The position numbers and the translations under genes were made by a program. Under the pieces are notes generated by a model, which made no database searches, was not told where the DNA came from, and saw nothing but the letters and a program-made list of their open reading frames with translations. Source: Amycolatopsis bullii (GTDB taxonomy: Bacteria; Actinomycetota; Actinomycetes; Mycobacteriales; Pseudonocardiaceae). From it: DNA of 50,673 bases. The stretch spans positions 1 to 50,673 of the forward strand of contig NZ_BNAW01000063.1 of the NCBI RefSeq assembly GCF_014654205.1, in the 5' to 3' direction. Of this stretch, positions 33,409-41,089 are shown in pieces; the stretch's first letter is position 1; the number at the start of each line of letters is the position of its first letter.

Positions 33409-33949
33409 TTGCGCGAGCGCAAGAGGCTCCGCACCCGAGCGGCGATCTCCGCCGCGGCGATCGAACTCTTCCTCGCTCGCGGCTACGACGCGGTGTCCAC
33501 CGTGGAGATCGCCGCCGCTGCCGAAGTGTCCAAGCGGACGCTGTTCAAGTACTTCCCCCGCCAAGGAAGCGCTGCGCCGGCACTTCATCGCCGGTCTCGA
33601 TCGCCACGATCCGATCACCGGCCTGACCGACGACGCCCAGGTGCTGGGCCTGGCGCGCATGATCCGGACCACCCCGGGTCTCGCGCACGCGCTGGGCCAC
33701 TGGCTCGCCCGCGGCGAAGACGCTCTGGCGGCCGCGCTCCTCGAAACCACCCCCGTCGGCGACGAGCTGAGCGCGCGGCTGATCGCCGCGCAGATCACAG
33801 CCACCCAACGATGTCTCGCCACCCACATCACCCAGCTGCTGCTCGACGGCCGCCCGCTCGAACGCACGCACCGGGACGCGAGGACCGCCGCCGAGCGCGC
33901 CTTCCGCCGGCTCGGCGCGGGGCTCGACGCGCAGTTCGCCCGCGGGTGA
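33409..33949 (+). pseudogene. TetR-family regulator, frameshifted and 5'-trimmed
   Basis: From TTG 33409 the frame reads RERKRLRTRAAISAAAIELF ... VSKRTLFKYFP, a full TetR HTH. At the run of five C (33555-33559) the frame breaks: with four C it would continue AKEALRRHFIAGLDRHDP through to TAAERAFRRLGAGLDAQF and the stop at 33949, the normal C-terminal domain. The untouched frame gives Arg/Ser-rich nonsense to 34074. One inserted C (real, or a homopolymer sequencing error) therefore separates DNA-binding and ligand domains. There is no intergenic space left for a promoter toward the SDR remnant. Confidence 0.75.
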
Positions 33950-34004
33950 GCCGGAGCTCGTCGAGCGTGCGGGACGGTGCTGCAGGAGATCCCGATGACC
34001 GCAG

Positions 34005-34045
34005 CGCCGGGACACGGGCGGGGAGTCACCGCCCGTGTCCCGGCG
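34005..34045. terminator. Perfect 17-bp hairpin terminator
   Basis: CGCCGGGACACGGGCGG (34005-34021) and its exact complement (34029-34045) enclose a 7-nt loop, 6 bp from the thaumatin-like stop codon. It serves the convergent TetR remnant and the secreted operon. Confidence 0.85.
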
Positions 34046-34051
34046 TCGCTG

Positions 34052-34801
34052 CTACGAACCGCGGTGGAAGGTGATCGTGAAGCCGGTGCAGGAAGCGCAC
34101 TGGTACATCGTCTGGTTGCCCGGCTCGGTGTCCTGTTTGGACCACGCGTACGCCTTGGGGCAGTGCGACTTGATCGCGTCGCTGTAGCTCGTGGGCGCGT
34201 CGCGGTTCGGGTTGACGCAGTTGATCAGCGTGCCGGACGGGGAGTACTGCCGGTTCGCGGCCGGGCAGTAGGGCAGCAGGTTCTCGGGGCAGCCCGCGGT
34301 GCCGCACGACGCCGAACCCGGCGGCACCGCCGCGTTGACCGGCTCGATCGTGATCGGGACGGAGAAAGCGTTGACGTAACTGACGTCGTACCACGGGGCG
34401 AGGCCGTCGGCGGTGTCGAAGTTGAACTCGGCCAGGCTGGCCGGCTGCTCGCCGGTCGCACAGTGGTCGGCGAACACGCCGCAGTCGCCGACCAGGCAGT
34501 GGAAGTCCCGGCCCGAGGTGCCCGTGCACCCCTGGCGGGCGAAGAACTTGCCCCGCCAGTGGCCGGGCGCGGACGTTTCGGGGATCGTGACGGTCGCCGA
34601 CTGCCCGTCGGCCAGCGTCGGCAGGCTCGCGAAGTTGACCGACCCGTCGGCGTTCACGGTGCTGCCCAGCCAGACGGTCTGGCCGGTGTGGTTGACGAAC
34701 GTCACCGTGTGGTTGCCCGCCGCGGTGGCCGGGCTCGCCGGCGAACCGGCGGTCAGGGCGACGACGAGCGCCGCGGCCGTGGCGAAGAGCCGCTTGAACA
34801 T
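34052..34801 (-). CDS. Secreted thaumatin-like protein (PR-5 type)
   Basis: 249-aa exported protein. Residues 1-28 are a signal peptide (MFKRLF, Ala/Leu core, ATAAG). The mature part has thaumatin-family hallmarks: an N-terminal strand HTVTFVNHTGQTVWLGS, G-x-W-R-G-K-F-F-A-R (in place of the plant WxGRxWxRTxC), the acidic-cleft segment LAEFNFDTADGLAPWYDVSYVNAFSVPITIEP, about 14 cysteines for multiple disulfides, and CPKAYAWSKQD near the end. Plant relatives bind or cut beta-1,3-glucan and permeabilise fungi; bacterial function is inferred. Third gene of a three-gene operon, GGAGG upstream, followed by a strong terminator. Confidence 0.9.
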   Translation of the reverse strand: MFKRLFATAAALVVALTAGSPASPATAAGNHTVTFVNHTGQTVWLGSTVNADGSVNFASLPTLADGQSATVTIPETSAPGHWRGKFFARQGCTGTSGRDFHCLVGDCGVFADHCATGEQPASLAEFNFDTADGLAPWYDVSYVNAFSVPITIEPVNAAVPPGSASCGTAGCPENLLPYCPAANRQYSPSGTLINCVNPNRDAPTSYSDAIKSHCPKAYAWSKQDTEPGNQTMYQCASCTGFTITFHRGS

Positions 34802-34841
34802 GCGGGATGGACCTCCGTTCGGTTCCGGTGCGGGTGAGGGG

Positions 34842-35654
34842 TCAGCCGGCGGCCCGGTAGGCGGCGCCGCTGGCGTTCGGGGTGGTCCCCGTGTAGAGGC
34901 CGGTCGGGGTGGTCGACGTCGACAGCGAGAACCAGGCGTAGCGCTCGACGAACGGCAACCCGTTCAGCATCGCGGTGGACCGGCTGACGAAGTCGGCTTG
35001 TTCCGCGGCGGACGGGTAGCGCGGGGTGGGGCCGGAGAAGTCGATCAGCGCGTACTCGGTCACCCAGATCGGCAGGTGGTAGCGGTTGTACACCGCTTGC
35101 AGGTACGACTGCAGCTGCCCGGTGGCGGCGGCCGAGAAGTCGCCGCCGTACCAGTGCAGCGGGATGAAGTCGACGCGGTAGCCGCGCGCGGCCGCGCCGC
35201 TCATGAACCGGTCGAGCCAGCCCCCGGGGGTGTCCCCGCCGTAGGCCACGGCCGGCGCGCCCAGCCGCAGGCCCGTCGCCTGCAGCTGCGGCCAGAGGTC
35301 GAGCGCGGTCTCGACCGGCATCTCGGCTTGGCCGGCCAGGTCGGGTTCGTTGAACGCGAGCAGGGTGCTCCCGGACGCCTTCGCCCGCTGCAGCTGCTCC
35401 GGGGTGACCGAACCGCGGCCCCAGATCATCGGGACGAACTCCGTCCCGGCCGGTGCGGTGATGCCCTGGGGATCCGCGGCCCAGGTGTAGAACCACCGGG
35501 CGCCGACGTCGCCGAGCGCGGTGGTGACGCCGGGGAAGGCGGCCGCGCTGACGCCCTTCCTGGCGCCGGCCGCGGTCGCCGGGGCGGCCGGTCCTCCGGC
35601 GATGACGGCGGCGGCGACGGTGGCGACGAGCAGGAGTTTCCTGAGCTGGTTCAT
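34842..35654 (-). CDS. Secreted GH128 endo-beta-1,3-glucanase
   Basis: 270-aa exported glycosidase. Signal peptide 1-29, then a GH128 (Asl1-like) barrel: GARWFYTWAADPQG, VPMIWGRGS, the acid/base Glu in FNEPDL (E103), IPLHWYGGDF, and the nucleophile Glu in WVTEYALIDF (E200). Length and motif spacing match fungal and bacterial GH128 enzymes, which cleave beta-1,3-glucan of fungal walls. GGAGGA precedes ATG 35654. It lies 26 bp after the double-psi barrel gene and 40 bp before the thaumatin-like gene. Confidence 0.92.
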   Translation of the reverse strand: MNQLRKLLLVATVAAAVIAGGPAAPATAAGARKGVSAAAFPGVTTALGDVGARWFYTWAADPQGITAPAGTEFVPMIWGRGSVTPEQLQRAKASGSTLLAFNEPDLAGQAEMPVETALDLWPQLQATGLRLGAPAVAYGGDTPGGWLDRFMSGAAARGYRVDFIPLHWYGGDFSAAATGQLQSYLQAVYNRYHLPIWVTEYALIDFSGPTPRYPSAAEQADFVSRSTAMLNGLPFVERYAWFSLSTSTTPTGLYTGTTPNASGAAYRAAG

Positions 35655-35680
35655 GCCGTTCCTCCGGGTGTTCCGCCGGG

Positions 35681-36094
35681 TCACGAGCGGACGAACGACC
35701 AGGTCACCGGGATGGTGCCCAGTGCGGGGTCCGCGAGCTGGGCGAACGCCGGAGCGCTCAGGTCGATGTGCGCGCTGTCGCAGCTCGGGCACTTGTCGGC
35801 CACGGGCACGGTGATGGTCCGGCCGTTGTAGGAGACCCGGACGGACACGCCCCGGCACAGCGGGTCGTTGTTCGGGTTGGCCGTGGTCCAGTAGGCGGCC
35901 GGCGCCGCGACGAGCAGCTGGGTGGCGGCGTTGATCTGCGTGCCGCAGGCGCCGAAGCCGGCGTCGTTGTAGTAGGTGGCGCGCCCGTTGACCGGCTGGT
36001 CAAAGGGGATGTCGGCCCACGCCGTACCGCTCATCGTCAGGGGAAGCGCGGCGGCAGCGGCCAGCGCGGCGAGCGACTTGATGGTCTTGCGCAT
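35681..36094 (-). CDS. Secreted double-psi beta-barrel protein (expansin/barwin/papain-inhibitor-like)
   Basis: 137-aa exported protein. Signal peptide 1-27 (MRKTIK ... GTAWA). The mature ~110 residues form one double-psi beta-barrel: GRATYYNDAGFGACG, a Cys-linked middle (NNDPLCRGVSVRVSYNGRTITVPV) and the hallmark DKCPSCDSAHIDLSAPAFAQLADP with the conserved Asp and HIDLS. This is the fold of barwin (PR-4), the first expansin domain and the Streptomyces papain inhibitor; no second expansin domain follows, so wall loosening alone is uncertain. It is the first gene of the operon, and palindromes lie 94-148 bp upstream. Confidence 0.87.
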   Translation of the reverse strand: MRKTIKSLAALAAAAALPLTMSGTAWADIPFDQPVNGRATYYNDAGFGACGTQINAATQLLVAAPAAYWTTANPNNDPLCRGVSVRVSYNGRTITVPVADKCPSCDSAHIDLSAPAFAQLADPALGTIPVTWSFVRS

Positions 36095-36186
36095 TTTCCG
36101 TCCCTTTCCCTCGTGGTGCGGACTGCGAATTCGGAACTGTCGCGGTTTCCCGCGTGTTGCCGCGCCGGATGATACTGCGCCGCGCA

Positions 36187-36198
36187 ATAGCGCGCTAT
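36187..36198. promoter_or_regulatory. 12-bp palindrome upstream of the secreted operon
   Basis: ATAGCGCGCTAT is a perfect palindrome 93 bp before the double-psi barrel start, between the 18-bp palindrome and the gene. It may be an additional operator; chance is not excluded for a site this short. Confidence 0.3.
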
Positions 36199-36224
36199 GA
36201 CAGGAAATTGTCCGGACGACATTC

Positions 36225-36242
36225 GTTGTCAACGTTGACAAC
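36225..36242. promoter_or_regulatory. Perfect 18-bp LacI-type palindrome
   Basis: GTTGTCAACGTTGACAAC has no spacer and a central CG, as LacI/GalR-family operators do. The nearest downstream gene is the double-psi barrel gene that starts the secreted operon. A TTGACA within it could also be a -35 element of the minus-strand promoter. No LacI gene lies in the window. Confidence 0.55.
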
Positions 36243-36343
36243 GCACGCGGAGGCGTTCATTTCGAAATCTATTGAAGGACGCCTCCGGCGATCCGGAAAA
36301 CGTCGAAGGACCGGGGAGTGCCTGCGGTCGGCGATCTTTACGG

Positions 36344-36589
36344 TCACATCGACGGGGTGTCGGTCGGCGAGCGGCTCCAGTCGAGGGCGGCGTGCCAGGC
36401 GGTGAGCAGTGCCTCGTCGTCGGCGTACGTCGGAGCGGGCCCGAACGGGATCCAGGTCTCCCCGATCACGGCACCCCCGTCGATGCGGTGGATCGTGATG
36501 CCGGAGTAGCGCAGTTCCTCGCGGGTGGGGCCGGTGCCGATCGAGACGGACCGGACGTCGTGCAGCAGCCGTACTTGCCTGTCCGGCAT
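36344..36589 (-). pseudogene. SnoaL-like C-terminal remnant
   Basis: An 81-aa frame from ATG 36589 reads TGPTREELRYSGITIHRIDGG ... ETWIPFG, which resembles only the second half of a SnoaL-like cyclase domain (beta strand, GI-x-I-x-RI-x-DG, E-x-W). The N-terminal helices are missing, and no signal or Shine-Dalgarno is evident. I read it as a fragment; a short hypothetical gene is the alternative. On the plus strand, 36700-36814 ends in a Leu-rich helical frame (LREALKLLEELVALRLVLYE) without a start, possibly another fragment. Confidence 0.35.
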
Positions 36590-36850
36590 CGACCACGCTC
36601 CCTTCGGCTTCGACGTGGACATCGCGGGGCGCTGGTGTTTTGTCACACCTTGCGGCCGAGAACACCCCAGTCGGGTGAACTTCGCGCGACCGAGCACGCT
36701 TCGCGACACGGCCGGGCCGGACTCCGGGAGGCTCTCAAGCTTCTGGAGGAACTCGTGGCACTGCGACTCGTCCTCTATGAGCTTGCGGAAGCAAACGGCT
36801 GCCGTTCACGGTGAGGGGACTTGCGAGCTTTTCCGATTTCGGGAATGGGT

Positions 36851-36885
36851 GGAGGCGGGCTCGGCCGGGCGGCGGGCCCGCCTCC
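36851..36885 (-). terminator. Hairpin after the first GH62 gene
   Basis: GGAGGCGGGC (36851-36860) pairs perfectly with GCCCGCCTCC (36876-36885) around a 15-nt loop, starting 12 nt past the stop codon of the arabinofuranosidase gene. Confidence 0.7.
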
Positions 36886-36897
36886 GTCATTCCGATT

Positions 36898-38379
36898 TCA
36901 GCGCTGCAGGGTCAGCACGCCCGGCTTGTAGGGCAGGAGGCCGTAGTCGGTGCCGTCGGATTGGGGATCGCGGCCTTGGTAGAGGAACTGCAGGTTGCAG
37001 GGGTCGACGGTTTTGGTCTGGTCGGGGTTGGTGCGGACCAGGTCGCCGTGGCTGATGTCGTTGGTCCAGGTGGCGCCGCTGTTGGCCTTGCCGGCGAAGG
37101 GGTTGCTTTCGGTGGCGGCTTGCGGGGTCCACGTGCCGTTCAGGCTGGTGGCGGTGAAGGAGCGGAAGAAGCGCCGCTCGTTCGTTCCCCGGGCCTCGAC
37201 GATCATGAGGTACTGGTTCTGGCCTTGGATCTTGTAGACCTCGGGGGCTTCGAAGAGGTTGAGTGCGGTGTCGCTCATGATCTTCGTGTAGCTCGAGCCG
37301 AAGCTGCCCGGGAAGTTCCCGATGGGCATGGTGGCGCGGTAGATGCTGCCGTTGTCGTCGGCGAAGAACAGGTACATGTTCGTGTCGTCGCCGATGATGG
37401 TCTGGTCGATGGGGGCTCCGCTGGGGAGGGTGCCGGTGAACAGCGTCTGCGGCGCGGACCAGCCGTTGGGGTTGGTGGGGTCGCTCGAGGTGCGGTAGGA
37501 GAAGGTCGGGCCGCCCCACTGGTAGGCGAGCACCCAGGTGTTCTTCGGGGCGAAGTAGAACAGCGTCGGCGCGACGGCGTTGAAGGACATCGAGTTCTGG
37601 GCGGTGGACGCCATGTCCGACCAGTTCGTGAAGGGGCTGAAACTCATCGACTTCCAGCTCGAACCGGTGTCGTGCGTGGTGGCGTAGACGACGTGCTTGC
37701 CGTTGTGGACGACGTTGGTGAAGTCTTTGAGGGAAACCCAGCCCTGCTTCGGGGTGGCCAGCGGCCCGGTCGAGCTCCAGCGGTAGGTCGAGGGCAGCGT
37801 GCAGGTGGCGCTGCCGCCGTCGACCCGGACGAGTTGCCACTGCTGGTCGTTCGCGCCGGTGCCGGTCTGCTGCACGACGCCCGCGCCGTCGGCGGTCGAG
37901 GCGCCCTGGACGTCGAGGGCCTTGCCGCTGTTGCGGTTGACCAGCCGGACGTAGCCGGTGGCGGCGTCGGCGAGGCTGAACTGCTGGTTGGTGCCGCCGT
38001 TGTCGGTCCACTGCACCACGGGAGCGCCGTCGGCGGTGGAGGCACCCTGGACGTCGGCGAGCTTGCCGGAGTGCCGCGCGCGCAGCTTGTAGTAGCCGCC
38101 GCCGGCGTCCACGAACTGGAATTGCTGGTTGGTGGCGTTGGTGCGGCTCCACTGGATGAGGCCGGCGCCGTCGGTGGTGGCCGCGCCGTTGACGTCGAGG
38201 GCCTTGCCGCTGTTGCGGTTCACCAGGACGTACCAGGCGGTGGTGTCCACAGTGGCGGCCGACGCCGCCGTGGGGGCCACCGTGAGCAGCCCGCTCACGA
38301 CGGTCACGACGGCCGCGGCGGCCGAACCCGCCCGCCACCGGCGGCGCCGGCTCGCGGTGCTCGCAGATCCCAGGGACAT
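36898..38379 (-). CDS. Secreted GH62 alpha-L-arabinofuranosidase with N-terminal CBM13
   Basis: 493-aa exported enzyme. Residues 1-42 are a long signal peptide with an Arg cluster (possibly Tat-independent Sec). Residues 45-185 form a ricin-type CBM13 with three repeats ending NQQFQFV, NQQFSLA and DQQWQLV. Residues ~190-493 are a GH62 five-bladed propeller (PSTYRWSSTGPLATPKQGW, KDFTNVVHNGKHVVY, APTLFYFAPKNTWVLAYQW, DQTIIGDDTNMYLFFADD, LFEAPEVYKIQGQNQYLM, GDLVR ... PGVLTLQR). GH62 removes arabinose side chains from arabinoxylan. It is a close paralog of the gene at 38671. AAAGGA precedes the ATG; a TGTTAGCGTTAACA operator lies 38 bp upstream. Confidence 0.95.
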   Translation of the reverse strand: MSLGSASTASRRRRWRAGSAAAAVVTVVSGLLTVAPTAASAATVDTTAWYVLVNRNSGKALDVNGAATTDGAGLIQWSRTNATNQQFQFVDAGGGYYKLRARHSGKLADVQGASTADGAPVVQWTDNGGTNQQFSLADAATGYVRLVNRNSGKALDVQGASTADGAGVVQQTGTGANDQQWQLVRVDGGSATCTLPSTYRWSSTGPLATPKQGWVSLKDFTNVVHNGKHVVYATTHDTGSSWKSMSFSPFTNWSDMASTAQNSMSFNAVAPTLFYFAPKNTWVLAYQWGGPTFSYRTSSDPTNPNGWSAPQTLFTGTLPSGAPIDQTIIGDDTNMYLFFADDNGSIYRATMPIGNFPGSFGSSYTKIMSDTALNLFEAPEVYKIQGQNQYLMIVEARGTNERRFFRSFTATSLNGTWTPQAATESNPFAGKANSGATWTNDISHGDLVRTNPDQTKTVDPCNLQFLYQGRDPQSDGTDYGLLPYKPGVLTLQR

Positions 38380-38416
38380 GCAGCTTTCCTTTCGTCAACG
38401 GTGACGGCCGGCGAAC

Positions 38417-38430
38417 TGTTAGCGTTAACA
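38417..38430. promoter_or_regulatory. LacI-type operator of the first GH62 gene
   Basis: TGTTAGCGTTAACA is a palindrome with one mismatched pair. It differs by one base from the core of the perfect site before the second GH62 gene (40191-40206), and both lie 27-38 bp before the start codon. Confidence 0.65.
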
Positions 38431-38624
38431 CTTTCGGCGGCGAAGCGGTGGGGAAATCACGGAGGGATGGGGGATGGGGGTCGGCCGGCGGTGCGGCCGG
38501 GGGCACCAGAGGACTGTGAACGATAACGGCGACCGCGTCAAGATGGGACTCGGCGGCTCAGTGCCGTTCCCCGGCAGACCTCCGGGTCGAACACGAGTTC
38601 GAATCAGTGGTAGAGTGTGCGTCG

Positions 38625-38668
38625 GGTGGTGGTGCGGCCGCAGGGGAAGTGCGGTCCGCACCACCACC
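38625..38668 (-). terminator. 13-bp hairpin after the second GH62 gene
   Basis: GGTGGTGGTGCGG (38625-38637) pairs exactly with CCGCACCACCACC (38656-38668); inside, CCGCA/TGCGG extends the stem. It begins 2 nt past the stop codon. The rest of the 291 bp between the two GH62 genes holds no gene. Confidence 0.8.
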
Positions 38669-38670
38669 TC

Positions 38671-40164
38671 TCAGCGCTGCAGCGTCAGCACGCCCGGCCG
38701 CCAGGGCAGGTGGTTGTAGTCGGTCCCGTCGGAGCGGGGATCTCGGCCTTGGTAGAGCAGTTGCAGGTTGCAGGGGTCGATCGTCTTGGTCTGGTCGGGG
38801 TTGCTGCGCACGAGGTCGCCGTGGCTGATGTCGTTGGTCCAGGTGGCGCCGCTGTTGGCCTTCCCGGCGAAGGGGTTGCCTTCGGTGGCCGCCTGCGGGG
38901 TCCACGTGCCGTTCAGGCTGGTGGCGGTGAACGACCGGAAGAAGCGGCCGTTCGCGCCCATTGCCTCGACGAGCATCAGGTACTGGTTCTGACCCTGGAC
39001 CTTGTAGACCTCGACCGCTTCGAACAGGTTCGCCGTCGTGTCGCTCATGATCGTCGTGTACGACGAGCCGAAACTGCCCGGGAAATTCCCGATCGGCATG
39101 CTGGCGCGGTAGATCTTGCCGTTGTCACCGGCGAAGAACAGGTACATGTTCGTGCCGTCGCCGATGAGCGTCTGGTCGAGCGGGGCTCCGCCGGGAATGG
39201 TGCCGGTGAACAGCTCCTGCGGTGCCGACCAGCCGTTCGCGTTGGCCGGGTCGGTCGACGTCCGGTAGGAGAAGGTGGTCGGGCCCCACTGGTAGGCCAG
39301 TACCCAGATGTTCTTCGGGGCGAAGTACAACAGCGTCGGGGCGACGGTGCCGATGGTCATTCCGGTCTGGCCGGCCGAGGCCATGTCGGACCAGGTGGTG
39401 AAGGGACTGAACGCCATCGAGCCGTAGGACCCGTTCGCGTCGGTCGTCGAACCGTAGACCAGGTGCTTTCCGTTGTAGACGACGTTGCTGAAGTCCTTGA
39501 GCGCGACCCAGCCCGCCTTGGGGTTCGCGAGCGGGCCCGTCGAGGACCAGCGGTAGGCCGACGGAAGCGCGCACGAGCCGGTGTCGCCCAGCCGGACGAG
39601 CTGCCACTGCTGATCGGTCGCCTGCCGGTCGCCGTACTGGACGACGGCCGCGCCGTCCGCGGTCGACGCGCCCGTCACCTCCGCGGCTTTCCCGCTGTTA
39701 CGGTTGATCAGCCGGACATAGCCGCCGTCGGAGTCGGCGAGGCGGAACTGCTGGTTGGTTCCGTTCAGGTCGGTCCACTGCTGGATTTTCGCGCCGTCGG
39801 CGGTCGACCGGTTGCCGACGTCGAGAACCTTGCCGGAGTTCTTCGACTTCAGCCGGTAGTAGCCGTTGCCGGAGTCCGCGAACTGCCACTGCTGGTTGGC
39901 TCCGTCGTGGCGCGACCACTGCTGGATCACCGCTCCGTCGGCGGTGGCCGCCCCGGAAACGTCCAGTGCTTTGCCGCTGTTGCGGTTGACCAGTACGTAC
40001 CACGCGTTCGTGTCGACGGTGGCCGCCCACGCGGCGTTCGGGGCGAGCGCGACCGCCGTGGTGGCCGCGAGGACGGTCGTGAGCAAGGTGATCGCGGCGC
40101 GCCACCGGCGGCGATGCCGGTGGTGGCGCGCGGCCCGGGGTGGGGTCTGACCGGTCGGACTCAT
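38671..40164 (-). CDS. Secreted GH62 alpha-L-arabinofuranosidase with CBM13, second copy
   Basis: 497-aa paralog of the neighbour at 36898, with the same order: signal peptide 1-47 (basic His/Arg n-region, AAWAA), CBM13 with NQQWQFA, NQQFRLA and DQQWQLV repeats, then GH62 (PSAYRWSSTGPLANPKAGW, KDFSNVVYNGKHLVY, APTLLYFAPKNIWVLAYQW, DQTLIGDGTNMYLFFAGD, LFEAVEVYKVQGQNQYLM). The GH62 domain is nearer to the streptomycete AbfB-type consensus than the first copy. AAGGAG precedes ATG 40164, and a perfect TTGTTAGCGCTAACAA lies 27 bp upstream. Divergence at both domains indicates an old duplication, not a recent one. Confidence 0.95.
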   Translation of the reverse strand: MSPTGQTPPRAARHHRHRRRWRAAITLLTTVLAATTAVALAPNAAWAATVDTNAWYVLVNRNSGKALDVSGAATADGAVIQQWSRHDGANQQWQFADSGNGYYRLKSKNSGKVLDVGNRSTADGAKIQQWTDLNGTNQQFRLADSDGGYVRLINRNSGKAAEVTGASTADGAAVVQYGDRQATDQQWQLVRLGDTGSCALPSAYRWSSTGPLANPKAGWVALKDFSNVVYNGKHLVYGSTTDANGSYGSMAFSPFTTWSDMASAGQTGMTIGTVAPTLLYFAPKNIWVLAYQWGPTTFSYRTSTDPANANGWSAPQELFTGTIPGGAPLDQTLIGDGTNMYLFFAGDNGKIYRASMPIGNFPGSFGSSYTTIMSDTTANLFEAVEVYKVQGQNQYLMLVEAMGANGRFFRSFTATSLNGTWTPQAATEGNPFAGKANSGATWTNDISHGDLVRSNPDQTKTIDPCNLQLLYQGRDPRSDGTDYNHLPWRPGVLTLQR

Positions 40165-40190
40165 GGTGGTTCTCCTTCGGACGACAGAGG

Positions 40191-40206
40191 TTGTTAGCGC
40201 TAACAA
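40191..40206. promoter_or_regulatory. Perfect 16-bp LacI-type operator of the second GH62 gene
   Basis: TTGTTAGCGCTAACAA, a gapless palindrome with central GCGC, 27 bp before the start codon. The same motif with one change precedes the paralogous gene, so one sugar-responsive regulator likely controls both. Confidence 0.7.
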
Positions 40207-40432
40207 TCGAGCCGGCAGAACATTTCCGCGTCGAACGGAGCATCGGGGAACGGTGAACACCGCAATCTCGAGGTTGCCAGATCGTTCGCGCGTATTCAAG
40301 AGGTGCGGGATCGGGACACTCGATCCGAAGGAGGAGAATTCCGGAGCCGATTGTCGAATCCGGCGTCGCGCATTCGACGCGGGGATGAGAAGCTTCAGCG
40401 CCGAACCAGGGCACGCGAAGGAGATATTGCGA

Positions 40433-41029
40433 ATGACGACGCAGCACATCGGAAGAACGCCAGTGCGGCTGTACATGTCGATGTCGGTCGACGGGTACAT
40501 CGCCGGACCGGACGACCGCACGGGCCAGGAACTCGGCAAGGACGGCTGGCGGCTGTTCGACTGGCTCGACGACCGCAGGTCCGGCGGGATCAACGGGCAG
40601 GTCTACGCCGAGGCGGAGGCGACGGGCGCGCTGATCTCCGGGCGCCGCACGTTCGAGCTGGCCGGCCGGTGGAACGGCGACCACCACGACGGCGTGCCGA
40701 TCCACGTGCTCACCCACCACGTCGACCCGGGCGACGAGCCGCCGGGCAGCGCGAAGTTCTACACCGACGTCGACGCCTGCGCCGACGAGGCCCGGGAAGC
40801 GGCGGGTGACCGGGGCGTGATGGTCCACGGCGCGGGCGCGGCACAGGCGCTGCTGGCGGCGGGCCAGCTCGACGAAATCGAACTGCACCTCATCCCCGTG
40901 CTGCTGGGCGGCGGGCGGCGGCTGTTCGAGCCGACCGGGCTCGGCCACGTCGAGCTGGAGCTCGTCCGGCGGCTCGAAGGCCGCGGCGTCACGCACCTGC
41001 GGTACCGCGTCCTGCACGATGCGAAGTAA
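40433..41029 (+). CDS. Dihydrofolate reductase/RibD C-terminal family protein
   Basis: 198-aa RibD_C/DHFR-like reductase: VRLYMSMSVDGYIAGPDD at the N-terminus, ALISGRRTFELAGRW, MVHGAGAAQALLAAGQLDEIELHLIPVLLGGGRRLF and a THLRYRV end. This lineage binds NADPH; true folate or riboflavin roles are not expected for stand-alone members, and the substrate is unknown. AAGGAG lies 9 nt before ATG 40433. Upstream, GTCGAAT (40353-40359) and ATTCGAC (40372-40378) form a 7-bp inverted repeat that may be an operator; the rest of 40207-40432 shows no gene. Confidence 0.87.
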   Translation: MTTQHIGRTPVRLYMSMSVDGYIAGPDDRTGQELGKDGWRLFDWLDDRRSGGINGQVYAEAEATGALISGRRTFELAGRWNGDHHDGVPIHVLTHHVDPGDEPPGSAKFYTDVDACADEAREAAGDRGVMVHGAGAAQALLAAGQLDEIELHLIPVLLGGGRRLFEPTGLGHVELELVRRLEGRGVTHLRYRVLHDAK

Positions 41030-41089
41030 CGCCGTCGCCCGGCGTTCACCGTCTTCGAGAGATCGGATCGTTACGCAACTTCGGGCCGT

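Noticed and set aside
38595..38625. tRNA-like words (GTTCGAATC and GTGGTAGAG) near the second GH62 gene
   Set aside because: They occur in the wrong order (T-loop word before D-arm word), and no acceptor stem or anticodon arm can be folded.
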